From Gigantopelta aegis (Eukaryota; Mollusca; Gastropoda; Neomphalida; Peltospiridae), in assembly GCF_016097555.1 (NCBI RefSeq), contig NC_054703.1:9251474-9315473 (forward strand): a stretch of DNA of 64,000 bases, written 5' to 3'. Of this stretch, positions 1 through 11,400 are shown one piece after another. The translations under genes were made by a program, and so were the position numbers. Under the pieces are notes generated by a model that was given only the letters and a program-made list of their open reading frames with translations, was not told where the DNA came from and made no database searches. Position 1 is the first letter of the stretch. Every line of letters begins with the position of its first letter.

Positions 1-270
1 CATGTTTAGAATGCCAGTGTCTGTATATTTAATGTGTTTCTGGTCGTCTTAATATTTGTAAGACGGTCAAAATGGATTTTTGTTTTGAAATATATTTTAG
101 GAAATAAAAATGAAATTTAACCTAGTACAAATATTAGAACGATCAGAAATACGTTAATATACACCCACTAATATTTTATGCAGATAAATGTATTTCATAT
201 GTAATTACAATCGTTATAAAGTGTCTGTTCGTCAATAATATCTAAAAAAATTGCAGCAAACTCAGGAATG
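1..270. mobile_element. Foldback MITE, TTAA type, partial
   Basis: Right part of a roughly 340-390 bp foldback element seen complete elsewhere in the window (for example 30314-30695). The terminal motif GCAGCAAACTCAGGAATG is present at 253-270. The expected final GTCCCTTTAA is missing because the 3' tail of a LINE copy starts there. The left half lies outside the window. The element has no coding capacity. Confidence 0.7.
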
Positions 271-425
271 AATGAATGTTTAACGATACCCCAGCACGAA
301 AAATACATCGGCTATTGGGTGTCAAACTATGGTTAATGCAACCCAATGTGATGATCAACATCAATATAAAAATTTAACAGGTCAATAAAAGCACAGTGTA
401 AAGGACTGTGTAAAAATACAAATAT

Positions 426-1712
426 CATAGATCGTGAGTGATTTTGAGGCAAATCATCCATCTCATGACCCACGTCCATCGCCAAAGAATCAAACGAATT
501 ACTTATCGGGACAGAACGCATTTCAATTTTTTTCAAACGTCCCGAAGAGTATTCCTTGCTGGCTTTCTTTCCTTTTTCTGACTGAGGAGGACCACTAGGG
601 CCTGGCACCATAGTAGTGGACCTACCTGATGGATTCTGCGAATCCAATGACACTTGTGTAACTTTTGTACAAGTTATAGGTGTTTGGGAAGCTTCCTGCT
701 GCTTCTGCGAAACTTATCAGCCTGTTTAGCAGCTTTTTCAATATCAGAAAGCTTTCGATATTTAGCTTCATCATATCTCCAAGTGATGTCAGTATTAGTT
801 GAAATACTTCTTGTGGAAACCTTGACTGCCATAGCATACGATTTACCTGCTATGACAGGTGTTTCTGTTTCCACAAGTTTCCTAGCCTCAGGAAATGGCA
901 AGTTTTTGTCAACTTTAATCTGTTGTACCCTTTTCTCGAATTTCCATCTGGCACATTCTCGCGAATATGCGAAATGGTTTCCCTTACAGTTGCTACAAAG
1001 AATGTCATTAGTACATGTTTGGCTGTCATGGTCAAACTGACCACAACGAGCACATGTCAACTTGTTTCGACATGCAGTTTGACCATGACCAAACTTCTGA
1101 CACTTAAAACAGCGTAAGGGATTCGGTATAAATGGCACAACAGATATACTGAGATATCCGGCTTTGATTGATTGAGGAAGGACTGGTGTATTGAAAGTTA
1201 AGATCAAAGTATTCGTTGGAACAAACTCATTGTTCCGACGAATATTAATCCTTTTCACCGATGTCACTCCCTGTGATGACAAATTTTCTGTTATTTCATG
1301 TTCAGTAACTCCTTCCAGATCTCTTGACCGGATTACCCCCTTCGATGAACTGAGGGAGGCGTGAGGCGATACCTTTACTGGCACATTACACAATGAAGTA
1401 GACTTGAGAAGACACGATGAATGCCTCTCAGTCATACATTCTACCAGTAGCGATCTACTTTTCAGGTTTTTCACAGACTTTGGCTCGCCAGCCAAGCCCC
1501 TTCTGAATAGCAAATGGAGATAATTTGCTCAAGGCCCCATCAACAGACGAACTGATGACCAGTAACCTTGGCCAGGATTCAGAAGTAATAACTTTTGACT
1601 TTTTCAAGTTCAAACTAGTCCTGGACTCCTCATCAGATGATGCGGAATCCGCAACCTCGGTGTGGACCCTTTTTAGGGTCCCATCTGAAGTTTGAGAGTT
1701 GTTTTTACCCAT
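426..1712 (-). pseudogene. LINE ORF1 (RNA-binding, three CCHC knuckles), frameshifted
   Basis: ORF1 protein of the half-LINE, homologous to the intact ORF1s at 13001-14311 and 21935-23230. The N-terminus (from 1712) carries the family signature DGTLKRVHTEV. An RRM-like segment follows, then three zinc knuckles beginning CFKCQKFGHGQTAC, CARCGQFDHDSQTC and CSNCKGNHFAYSREC, then a serine- and lysine-rich tail. The frame is split into three pieces, with changes of frame near 1455-1513 and near 650-674, so no full protein is made as it stands. In related LINEs this protein binds the element RNA to form the ribonucleoprotein. Confidence 0.75.
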
Positions 1713-2149
1713 ACTGTAGAGTCATGAATTCATCAACCATGCCCCCACCCATCACAGAGTCTAACAAGGGGACATGAAGCTGCGGATAACCACCAGCCAA
1801 TCATGCCAGGGATACATGGTTGATATACTCAGGCAATAAAAAACACAAAAAATCACCTGGTTGACCCTAGCCACCGCCCCAAGAGCAACATATGCACATG
1901 GTCATTCAAGGAATGGTTGTTCTTGGAAAGTATAACAAAAAATTGTTTGTTTGCTCTTGAGCATGGCGTGATCAACCGACTGATCAGGTCGGGCCTCCCT
2001 GACCACCCGTCTGGCTGAATTCCAGGCCAAAGTGGTGTGTTGCCAGAAAACATACCCGTAGATATTCCCCCAACTCAACCACCAGGATCCCATCATCCAG
2101 CATTACGGGATGCACCTCACGGCCAACAAGGTGCCCCAAAAGGGGAGTT

Positions 2150-2221
2150 GTGCTGTATTGACCATTCTCCAAGAGAATGTTACACCCCTGCACCACGGTG
2201 AGGTTACAGCACGCACAGGGG
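2150..2221 (-). ncRNA. HDV-like ribozyme fold at LINE 5' end, probably decayed
   Basis: Same fold as the better copies at 30051-30122 and 23663-23734. P1 is CCCCTGT with GCAGGGG (one wobble), P2 is GTGCTGTA with TACAGCAC, and P4 is CATTCTC with GAGAATG. The joining strand before the P2 3' strand reads GTCAA where other copies have GCCAA. If the first C of CCAA is the catalytic base, this copy has lost it. Confidence 0.55.
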
Positions 2222-2475
2222 GCTGTGAGGGTTGCTGGCTGGAACCTGTTTGACAGATGCGTGGTTCGGATCCCTGTGTCTTGGCGAGGGGTTGTCACGG
2301 GTGGTCGGCCGCTACGGGGACGGACCCTGACTTGGTTGTTTTGTTTATATTGTTGCCATAAGTGCCATATGATGTTTCTGTGGACGTTGAATTGACGTGC
2401 GACGTCACGCTGCGAGATTCCAGATTTAAGCATCCCTATGACTCGCCATCTGTCATTGTCACTGAGACGTGGCAT
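2222..2475 (-). pseudogene. Tc1/mariner transposase, N-terminal fragment
   Basis: Minus-strand frame starting MPRLSDNDRWRVIGMLKSG, followed by a helix-turn-helix segment and the GRPP linker (RPRSGRPPVTTPRQD) typical of Tc1 transposase DNA-binding domains. About 85 residues remain. The frame then runs straight into the 5' end of the half-LINE, so the catalytic DDE domain is missing. The remaining 5' part of this transposon probably extends to roughly 2770, but I could not identify its terminal inverted repeat. Confidence 0.65.
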
Positions 2476-3148
2476 GACAAAATTGCAAACAGTTCACTAA
2501 TGGTGTTTTTCTGACTTCTGAAGGCTGCACAGAGACTGAATGTCTGGCCTTTTATATTGAACACTGGACAGCATTTCTCCCGGAAATTCTTGCACACAGA
2601 ATGCAATCGCTGCAACAACTGCTTGGATGCATTTCTTTGAGCTGGTTAATGTACATTTTCTATGGTTTACATCCATAAATCCATTCACAAATTTATTACT
2701 CCAAACAATCCATATCACAATAACTTTTGCCTTTGAGAATAATTCTTCATTATATATTGAACAGCACCTCCCCTTTAATATTAAGCGGTCGAGACACGTT
2801 TAATGATCATACCAATAAACAAATGTTTGAGCATGTTCACAAATACAAAAGACAGACAACGATTTGACTCGAGAAACGTTATCTCGTGGTGCGGAATCAT
2901 GTGTTTATTTGTTGTTACTTTGACTATTATATTGTTATTAGTTACCATTTGGCCTGTATGAGAAGATAAAATGTTTATAATCAATACTTCGGTCAAAAAT
3001 GACATTTTCGGGATCAAATAGACAATAACACCCGCAAATCTAAAAACTCCATATGGTTATCTCCTAATTTAATGTTTGTAATTATGAGAGGGCCACGTAA
3101 GTTGGACAACTTGTGCCCAATCATTTTGTGTGCATGTATGTACGTACG

Positions 3149-3151
<3 letters not shown>
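2476..3151. other. No gene seen
   Basis: AT-rich sequence. The left part is probably the non-coding end of the Tc1 fragment. Short open frames here lack recognisable domains. Confidence 0.5.
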
Positions 3152-3191
<40 letters not shown>

Positions 3192-3220
3192 CTCTCTCTC
3201 TCTCTCTCTATATATATATA
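3152..3220. repeat. Compound microsatellite (GT)n(TC)n(TA)n
   Basis: Three consecutive dinucleotide runs ending in TATATATA. The final TA is the target dinucleotide of the Tc1 element that begins at 3221. Confidence 0.9.
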
Positions 3221-3809
3221 CTATGTCAAAAAAGAAACGCAGGTGATGGGGAAAGAAGAAAAGTATTTGATTTTACAAAATATCGGATTTTTTTTCACAA
3301 TGTTGCTGAATGACCATATCTGTTAATGTTCCTGGAATGGGACAGCATGCCCAAATGCACCCTAAAACACATTTAACGCACTTTGTGCGACAATTGCAGG
3401 ATAATGGCGTGAAATGGTCAGATGTTGGCGAATGCACGTGAAACTCGGGGACAAGATTGTGGTAGACATGGGTATTTAAAGCTGCAATGCTCGCAATGAT
3501 GCCTCATTTCCATTTCGACGTAGACGTGTTACAAGATGCCAAGACTAAGCCTGCCAAATCGAAATATTGCAATAGGCCGCCTCCAGTTAGGTGAATCGCA
3601 GTCAGCAGTTGCACGCCACATGAACGTCCATCAGAGCACCATTTCACGTATCTGGGACAGGTACCAGCAGTTTCAGTCAGCTGAAGACCGGCCCAGAAGT
3701 GGAAGACCTCGCATAACAATTGCAGCACAAGATCGCTACATCCGGGTTCTGCATTTGTGTCACCGAACTGCCACAGCGACGAACACTGCTGGACGCATAC
3801 CTGGTTTGA

Positions 3810-4117
3810 ATGAATGAATGGAATGAATGAATGAATTAATGTTTAACGACACCCCAGCACGAAAAATACATCGGCTATTGGGTGTCAAACTATGGTAATG
3901 CAAATAAATAAAGTGATGATCAACATCAATATAAAAATTCAAGGTTTAAACAAAAACAGTGTAAAGAACAGTGTAAAGAACTGTGCAAAAACAAAAATAT
4001 CACAGAATTTTACGGATACTGAATTTTACTCAAAACTGCAATTTTGTGCTGTATCGGCCATTATCAAAGAAAATGTTACACCCCTGCACCACGGTGAGGT
4101 TACAGTACGCGCAGGGG
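3810..4117 (-). mobile_element. LINE-derived short element (ribozyme head + LINE tail)
   Basis: The 5' end (right side) is the CCCCTGCGCG ribozyme-like head. The 3' end (left side) is the LINE 3' UTR with GAAT-repeat tail. It is flanked by a perfect 12-bp target duplication, TACCTGGTTTGA, at 3798-3809 and 4118-4129. It carries no coding sequence. Confidence 0.88.
4046..4117 (-). ncRNA. HDV-like ribozyme fold
   Basis: P1 CCCCTGC/GCAGGGG is intact. P2 has one mismatch (GTACTGTA against TACAGCAC). The P4 arms read CATTTTC and GATAATG, and are weaker than in other copies. The predicted cut site is exactly at the element and target junction (4117/4118). Confidence 0.5.
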
Positions 4118-5043
4118 TACCTGGTTTGAGAAGGGTGTCTACACAAACCATTCGGAACAGACTTCAAGAAGCTGGCTTACGGGCTAGGAGACCGTATGTT
4201 GGCCCCGTCCTGTGACGTCAACATCGACATTTACGTGTTCGCTGGTACACGAATGTACAGGTGGTGGAACTTGGTAAACTGGCAGTGAGTATGGTTCAGC
4301 GACGAGTCACGTTTCCTTCTACAGCGACATGATGGATGACAAGGTGTTTACAGACACCGCAATAAATATTTTGCCAAGAACTGCGTCGCCCAAAGTCAAC
4401 AGATTCGGTGGAGGGAGTGTCACGATGTGGGGAGCCATCTCATACACCGGCAGAAGGGAACTTGTGTTCGTACAAGGCAACCTGACAGTTGTACGCTGTA
4501 CGGGATGAAATTCTTCGCCGTCACATGCTTCCCATTTTGGATCGACAGAGAGCTCTCTCTCAGCAGGACAATGCCAGGCCGCATACGGCACGTGTAACAA
4601 TGGATTTCCTACAGCATGAGAACATGAATGTGCTGCCATGGCCATCAAAAGCGTTAGATCTCAACCCCATTGAACATCTACGAGACGAACTGGACAGACG
4701 GGTACGCCAGCGTGACCCAGAGCCTCAGACGCCTCAGCAACTGTCACATGAACTGCAGGAAGAATGGGCTCGGACTCCACGGGCCCGGATTCAGTGACTC
4801 ATTCAATCTATGCCAAGGAGATGTCGCGCAGTGATTGCTGCTGCTGGTGGCCACACAAAGTACTGATTTCAGCGCCCTTGTGCGACGGTGTTTGTGACGA
4901 AAACACCTCCATTGCCGTCAGTCCATAGCAAGATCATTGTCGCATTTTACTGTGATACGATCATAAATAACGAAAGTATGCCACTTTGTATTAAAGCGAT
5001 AATTTCATGAATATTTCGCCTATGCGTTTCTTTTTTGACAGAG

Positions 5044-5689
5044 TATATATATATTACCTCAGCGGTCACTCATAACAGGGAAAGTATTTTTCATATTTTC
5101 CCAGTGGGAAGTATTCTGCATTGGTCTAACGAACAATACTATTGGACGATTTGACGCTTACAAACCAATGACAAGTGTCGGTACTAAATATGACATCATC
5201 ATCGTTTGTGAAAATGTAGCTTAAAGAGTTTGTGTTTACGGCTCTCCGTTTTTGGTGTTTTTGTAAAACAAAATGTCATTTTAATGCAATTCATTATAGA
5301 TTTTTTTACAAGAATAAAGAGGCGTGCATATATATCATATAATATCTTACTTTCAGTGCAATCAAACTATGTGATATTTTTCATATCACATAATTTAAGA
5401 ATTTGATAACTTTGCAAATTAGATGTAAATTAATCGAGGTCACGGAACTAGAGTTATTGACATTTAAACAAACGTACTAGGGTGAAACTCCATAATTGTT
5501 ATATGAATTCAGTCATTTTTCGTATGGCCTAGAATGTTGTTTTATTTAATCGAACGCCGAGTTTTATCAAAGGTATTTGGTGTATATGAGATCTATTTTT
5601 ACACAAGGAGTTAGTATCCTTCTTAGAAAATGTTCAAATCATCATCTAACTGTCATTTCGCTTACAACTGTCTCGTACCATTGGGTCTT
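5044..5689. other. No gene seen
   Basis: AT-rich intergenic sequence after the Tc1 element. No domain, long frame or known repeat was recognised. Confidence 0.5.
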
Positions 5690-5795
5690 TCATATCCCGA
5701 TCATTTCCACATTTCGCGCTGATGCCGGGATGTGAACTCAGTACCTCCCAACCGTAAGTCCAACGGTTTAACCTCAACGCTACAGAGACCCTTTC
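5690..5795 (-). repeat. Possible tRNA-like SINE head
   Basis: Read on the minus strand, it has TAGCGTTGAGGTTAAACCG (A-box-like) and then, some 25 nt on, GAGTTCACATCCC (B-box-like). This spacing is that of a tRNA-type pol III promoter. No matching SINE body was found, so the call is tentative. Confidence 0.3.
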
Positions 5796-5929
5796 ACTCG
5801 TAACATTAACAGTAGATTAATATGTCGACAGTTGTATTTCAAAAAGAGATTTATGAAAGAAAAAAAGAAGCCACAATTTGTTTCCAATTCCGCCTACACA
5901 AATACGTGTTCTGGACTGTAGGCCTACTG

Positions 5930-6238
5930 TAAAGAAGCAGGAAATGCTTTATTTAACGACGCACTCAACACATTTTATTTACGGTTATATGGCGTCGGAC
6001 ACATGGTTAACGACCACTCAGATATTGAGAGAAGAAACCCGCTGTCGGCACTTCATGGGCTACTCTTTTTTATTAGCAGCAAGGGATATTTTGATATGCA
6101 CCATCCCACAGACATGATAGTACATACCACGGCCTTTGTTACACCAGTTGTGGAGCACTGGCTGGAAAGAGAAATAGCCCAACGGGCCCACCGACCAGAA
6201 TCGATCCTAAGTCGATCGCTGTACCACTGAGCTACCCC
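5930..6238 (-). mobile_element. tRNA-derived SINE, family 1
   Basis: Nearly complete copy. The tRNA-like head is at the right (GTAGCTCAGTGGTACAGCGATC on the minus strand, shortly before the C-run at 6233). The core around AACAAAGGCCGTGGTATGTA and GGTGCATATCAAA follows, then the tail ending GTTGAGTGCGTCGTTAAATA. Mild decay only. Confidence 0.85.
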
Positions 6239-6433
6239 CCCCCCCCCCCCCAAATACTGTAAAGAGCAACGACAAATATGTTGTGTAATATTTATATTGT
6301 ACAAGACGCAACAACCACCAAGCTAAAGAAAACGAATCACAGTTGCACACTGTGCTTCAATCTCAGTAATAATCAAACAATGTAACAATGGGACGATGAT
6401 GATAATTATGATGCTTTATTTTGCAGGAAACCA

Positions 6434-7618
6434 ATGAAAATGATGCGAAACTCAACGCAGCAGTCGTTCACGCTTAACGAAACATCCAGTTTTATTGAGA
6501 CCACTATCGGTCTTGACGACTTTACTTATGGAAACTATTCTGATAACGGAGAAGATGATTCGTCCGTCGATGGGTGGCCATATTTAGAGAACTATGGACC
6601 CAGCTACTGGGCAGTTCTTTTGTGTATAGTTGTACTCGGAATCGCTGGAAATATCCTCCTGTATATTATGATGAGTGACGCTAAATTGAACTTCTTATCC
6701 TATTCCGTTTTCTTAAAATGGTTGGCTGTCTCCGATACTTTTTTGCTAGGCACGAGGTTTGTCATGGAAACAGAGAGAGTGTTTTCGCTTCGGTCACTTT
6801 TGGTAATTAACGAGGCCCTCTGTAAAATACTAACCACCTTCAAAATATTTGTGATGATTGTTTCGCCGTGGCTGGTGGCTGGACTCTCTCTTGACAGATA
6901 CGTGTGCGTCTGTTGGCCACTGAAGAGAGAGGTACTTTGTACCCGGATGAAGGCAAGAATCGTCTGCTCCGTAACGCTTGGTATGTCGATCGTCTTGATA
7001 ATCCCCATTTTTACTGAATTACATATGGTGGAAGGACGTTGTACCCCCACCCAGGAAATCTATTACTATTTCATCTTCATTAGAATATTGCTGATGGCTG
7101 GCTTGCCGTGCTTGTTCATTCTCGTGCTAAACATCCTTATAATTATCCAGCTGAAACGAAGCCATGCTTTCCGAAAAGTTTTTACAAGATCAGGGAATGA
7201 TCCAGACAGTCACCCGGAAACTAATGCCACACGTTCCCTAGTGTTGATTTGCATAATGGCTTTTGTTACACTGATGCCAGCGGCGGTATTAGATGCATAT
7301 ATTAGTGCGTTAATAGTACTGGACATTGATGAAAAAGCTCTCATATCAAGTCTGAAAATATGGCCTCTATTTATCATGGTTTACGTGTTAAATTTCGGGC
7401 AGAACTTTTACATCTTGATTGGAAGTTCATCAAACTATCGGAACATCATCAAGAGAAGGCTGGTTTGCTGCAGGTTCAAACAGAATAAAGAGGGAAGAAA
7501 CATGACGATGAATGTCATCCAGCGTTACAGCAGTGGATCAGAATCTGCTTTACCACAGCCAACAGTTTCATCTGGTATAATGTTTTCAACATTGCCAGTC
7601 AGTCCATCTGATATCTAG
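6434..7618 (+). CDS. Class A (rhodopsin-like) GPCR, peptide-receptor type
   Basis: A 394-residue seven-transmembrane receptor at the cell surface; the ligand cannot be told from sequence, but the family look is that of neuropeptide receptors expanded in lophotrochozoans. The N-terminus has N-glycosylation sites at N6, N15 and N34. TM1 (about 58-80) holds GN at 72-73; TM2 holds LAVSD with D101. Cys130 and Cys203 form the expected disulfide pair. DRY is at 154-156 at the end of TM3, followed by WPLK. TM5 has P225. TM6 has P282 but lacks the usual CWxP. TM7 reads LNFGQNFYILI, a divergent NPxxY. Cys345 and Cys346 may be palmitoylated. A polypyrimidine-AG acceptor ends at 6426, just before the ATG, so a 5' UTR intron is likely and the coding region is one exon. 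The last codons (SPSDI-stop) lie within the first unit of a 36-bp minisatellite. A paralog lies at 35704-36866. Confidence 0.9.
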   Translation: MKMMRNSTQQSFTLNETSSFIETTIGLDDFTYGNYSDNGEDDSSVDGWPYLENYGPSYWAVLLCIVVLGIAGNILLYIMMSDAKLNFLSYSVFLKWLAVSDTFLLGTRFVMETERVFSLRSLLVINEALCKILTTFKIFVMIVSPWLVAGLSLDRYVCVCWPLKREVLCTRMKARIVCSVTLGMSIVLIIPIFTELHMVEGRCTPTQEIYYYFIFIRILLMAGLPCLFILVLNILIIIQLKRSHAFRKVFTRSGNDPDSHPETNATRSLVLICIMAFVTLMPAAVLDAYISALIVLDIDEKALISSLKIWPLFIMVYVLNFGQNFYILIGSSSNYRNIIKRRLVCCRFKQNKEGRNMTMNVIQRYSSGSESALPQPTVSSGIMFSTLPVSPSDI

Positions 7619-8161
7619 AACTGAATAGCGTCAGCTAGTCCATCTGATATCTAAAACTAAATAAGTGTCAGCTAGTCCATCTGATATCTACTAGTATATC
7701 TAGAACTATGTATTGTCAGCTAGTCCATTTGATATCTAGAACTGAATAGTGTCGGCTAGTCCATCTGATATCTATATCTAGAACTATGTATTGTCAGCTA
7801 GTCCATCTGATAGCTTGAACTGAGTATTGTCAGCTAGTCCATCTGGCAGCTTGAACTGAGTATTGTCAGCTAGTCCATCTGATAGCTAGAACTGAGTATT
7901 GTCAGCTAGTCCATCTGATATCTTGAACTGAGTATTGTCAGCTAGTCCATCTGATAGCTAGAACTGAGTATTGTCAGCTAGTCCATCTGATATCTAGAAC
8001 TGCGTATTGTCAACTAGTCCATCTGACAGCTAGAACTGAGTATTGTCAGGTACTCCATCCAATATCTAGACGAGTACTGTGAGTTAATCCATCTGATATC
8101 TAAAATTGAATAGTCCATCTGATATTTAAAACTGAATAGTCCATCTGATATCTAGAACTGA

Positions 8162-8489
8162 ATGAATGAATGAATGAATGAATGAATGAATGTTTAACGA
8201 CATGAATGAATGAATGAATGTTTAACGACACCCCAGCACGAAAAATACATCGGCTATTGGGTGTCAAACTATGGTAATGCAAATAAATAAAGTGATGATC
8301 AACATCAATATAAAAATTCAAGTTTTAAACAAAAACAGTGTAAAGAACTGTACAAAAATACAAATACAAATATCACAGAATTTTACGGACACCGAATCTT
8401 ACTCTAAACTTCAATTTGTGCTGTACTGGCCTTTCTCAAAGAGAATGTTACACCCCTGCACCACGGCGAGGTTACAGCACGCGCAGGGG
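8162..8489 (-). mobile_element. LINE-derived short element
   Basis: Ribozyme head at the right and LINE tail at the left, with the tail partly doubled (two GAAT runs each followed by GTTTAACGACA). A perfect 12-bp target duplication, ATCTAGAACTGA, lies at 8150-8161 and 8490-8501, inside the minisatellite. Confidence 0.88.
8418..8489 (-). ncRNA. HDV-like ribozyme fold
   Basis: P1 CCCCTGC/GCAGGGG and P2 GTGCTGTA/TACAGCAC are intact. One change in the P3 loop gives TCGCCGT. P4 is CATTCTC/GAGAAAG with one mismatch. The joining strand is GCCAG in place of GCCAA. Confidence 0.5.
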
Positions 8490-11400
8490 ATCTAGAACTG
8501 AGTATTGTGAAACACTCCATCTGGTATCTAGAACTGAATAGTCCATCTGATATATACAACTGAATAGTCAATCTGATATCTGAAACTGAATAATCCATCT
8601 GAATGAATGAATCAATGAATGTTTAACGACGCCCCAGCACGAAAAATACATCGGCAATTGAGTGTCAAACTATGGTAATGGGAAAAACAAAGTGATGATC
8701 AACATCAATATAAAAATCCAACAGTTAAATAAAAACACAGTGTAAAAGACTGTGTAAAAATACAAATATCACAGATAGATATAATTAAAATTTAGAATAA
8801 AACTCAGTGTCTGGATGGAATCGAAATGAATGAATGAATGAATGTTTAACGACACCCCAGCACGAAAAATACATCGGCTATTGGGTGTCAAACTATGGTA
8901 AAATGAAACAACAGTGTGATGAGCATCATCAGTATAAAAATTCAACAGTTAAATAAAAACACAGTTTAAAGGACTGTGTAAAAAATGCAAATATCACAGA
9001 TATATATATATATATATATATAATTAAAATTTTGAATAAAATTCAGTATCACGTAAACATTGTAAAATAAGTTCTGGATGGAATCGAAAGGATTCCATCA
9101 CAGTTCGTAGTCCAAATATATCTTTTCGAATTGCTTTCAGATGGGTACACTCGACCAAAATGTGTCGCACAGTCAGAAGACACTGACAGTGCTCACACTG
9201 AGGTGGAGGATCTTTCTTTAAGATAAATGAATGGGTTATATATGTATGCCCGATGTGTGGGAACGACACAAGACTTTCATCCTTCCTGCACCGTCTATAG
9301 GAGGACTGCCACTCTCCCAAGACTGGCTTGATAGCATGAAGCTTGTTCGCAACCTCACCGTTCCAATCACGTTGCCAAATTGAAAAGATAAATTTGTTCA
9401 TACCATATTTAAAATCAGTATACGGTACACCAACCCTGGCATGAGGCAAATCCAAAGCAGATTTGGCAGCTAAATCTGCCTTTTCATTACCCCTGATGCC
9501 AACATGGCTGGGTACCCAACAAAATACAATGTCTTTATTAGCAATAGATAAAAAGACACACTTTCTTATCACCATCCCAATTAAGGGATGGTCCAGCTTC
9601 ATATTACGTAAAGCTTGGAGACACGAAAGTGAGTGTAAAAATAATAAATTTGGATGCACTAGAATCCTTTATTTCTTCTAAGGCTTTAATGACTGCCCAA
9701 ACTTCAGCACTAAAGATCGATGCTGAGTCAGGCAGTCGCATGGAAAGTATTGTGTCTGATGGAAAAACTGTAGCACAAGCCACAGAATTCCCATCCCGTG
9801 ATCCATCTGTATACACAGGAATGTAATCACGGTACTTGTCCTGAATTTCCATGAAAAACTGTTTGTACACAACAGCATCTGTACGATCTTTCTTTAGATG
9901 CGAAAGATGAAACACAATTGTAGGTGGTGTAATACACCAAGGTGGTAAAACAAAATATGAAGGTGTTTCCAAAGTGTCAGTTAAATCAATGTTGGAAACC
10001 AACAAAAAACGCTTAATGCGAAGACCAAATGTACGAATAGCATTTAGCCTTGTATCAAACAACTTCATATATTTGTTGTCAAACACCGCATCATGTGTTG
10101 GATGTGTTGGTAACGATTTAATCTTGGCAGCATACTGTAGAGAAAGCTTGGCACGTCTAGCACCCAAACAAGGTTCGTGTCCATCAACGTACAAGCTCTC
10201 TACAGGAGCTGTTCTAAATGCACCAAGACAAAGCCTAAGTCCCTGATTGTGTATATGATCTAGCATCTGCAAGTAAGACTTGCGTACCGACCCATACATA
10301 ATGCATCCATAATCTAGTTTTGATCTGACTAAAGATCTATACAGACGGAGCATAACCTTTCGGTCTGCTCCCCATTCTGTATTACCAATCACGTTTAAAA
10401 TATTAAGAGCTTTTAAGCCCTTCTTTTTAACATATTTAAGATGGGGCACAAAAGATAGCTTCCTGTCAAATATAACCCCCAGAAATTTAGTCTCCTCCAC
10501 AACTGGAATTGGATTTTTGTCCAAAAACAACTGTGGATCTAAGTGAAGACCTCTTTTCTGGCAGGTATGCATACAAACCGTTTTTGCCTTTGAGAATCTA
10601 AAGCCATTGACAGTTGCCCATTGATGAAGTTTATTCAAACAAAACTGCAACTTACGTTCAATGATACTCATATTGGACGATCTATAGCAAATCTGAAAAT
10701 CATCGACATATAACGAGCAATCGACACCAGGTGTTAAACACTGGGTGATGCTGTTAATTTTCACAGAAAATAGAGTTACAGACAGGATACTACCTTGAGG
10801 CACACCCATCTCCTGTGGGTGAATGTCGGACAAAGTCGACCCCACCCGGACTTTAAAAGATCTATCTCTTAAAAACTGAGATATAAAAACTGGAAGTCGA
10901 CCTCTTAGGCCCATGCCATGGAGGTCGTTTAAAATCCCATACTTCAACGTGGTATCGTAAGCCTTCTCCAAATCAAAACACACTGAAACCAAGTGCTGAT
11001 TATGGATGAAAGCTTCCCTACAAAACGTTTCAAATCTAACAAGATGATCAACCGTGCTACGTCTAGATCTGAACCCACATTGCACGTTAGTGAGCAATTT
11101 GTGAGATTCAAGATACCAGACAAGTCTACGATCGATCATTCGTTCCATGGTTTTACAAATGCAACTTGTCAAAGCGATAGGGCGATAACTAGTAGGATTG
11201 GTTGGATCCTTACCAGGCTTGGGAATAGGAATGATAATAGCTTTCCTCCAATCAGAAGGAAAGTCACCAGAAATCCAGATGTTATTAAAAATATTCAAAA
11301 GAACCATCAAAGATGATTCAGGTAAATGTTTTAATAACTGATAATGAATTTCATCTGGACCTACTGAAGTATCATGGGCTCTACGAAGAGCATCCTGCAA

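Larger units (their letters stand above)
271..2221 (-). mobile_element. LINE derivative lacking ORF2 (half-LINE)
   Basis: Reading on the minus strand, the copy starts with the family's 5' ribozyme-like head (2150-2221) and 5' UTR, runs through ORF1 (1712 to about 426), then passes directly into the family's 3' UTR and GAAT-repeat tail (about 425-271). The whole of ORF2, about 4 kb in sister copies at 8826-14818 and 18009-23734, is absent. Both ends are the normal family ends, so this is an internally deleted element and not a 5' truncation. It resembles mammalian HAL1 in layout, though it arose independently. No target-site duplication was found: the left flank is MITE and the right flank is a Tc1 transposase, so one side has probably been rearranged. 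Confidence 0.75.
3536..4866 (+). pseudogene. Tc1/mariner transposase (DD34E), interrupted
   Basis: Starts MPRLSLPNRNIAIGRLQLG at 3536. A paired helix-turn-helix DNA-binding region and the linker RPRSGRPRITIAAQD follow. The frame is split by the nested element at 3810-4117 plus its 12-bp duplication, and resumes at IPGLRRVSTQTIRNRL. The first catalytic Asp lies in WFSDESRF (near 4285), the second in QDNARPHTA and the Glu in LNPIEH, spaced as in DD34E enzymes. Leaving out the insertion, the coding span is about 337 codons, normal for the family. Internal stops (for example TGA at 4213-4215 and 4797-4799) and frame changes show that it is dead apart from the insertion. Confidence 0.85.
3221..5043 (+). 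mobile_element. Tc1/mariner transposon with both TIRs, inactive
   Basis: Left end CTATGTCAAAAAAGAAACGC (3221-3240). The right end, read in reverse complement, is CTCTGTCAAAAAAGAAACGC (5043 back to 5024). The two TIRs differ at one base in the first 20. TA flanks both sides (3219-3220 and 5044-5045). The element encloses a degenerate DD34E transposase and a 308-bp LINE derivative with its target duplication. Without that insertion it is about 1.5 kb, the usual size for Tc1. Confidence 0.88.
7577..8602. repeat. 36-bp minisatellite at GPCR 3' end
   Basis: Imperfect units of 36 bp, each carrying GTCAGCTAGTCCATCTGATA. The array starts within the last codons of the GPCR and runs to 8602. A LINE-derived element (8162-8489) interrupts it, and it resumes briefly at 16862-16887 beyond the LINE nest. 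Some units are shortened. The same repeat lies beyond the second GPCR (34750-35480). Confidence 0.9.
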
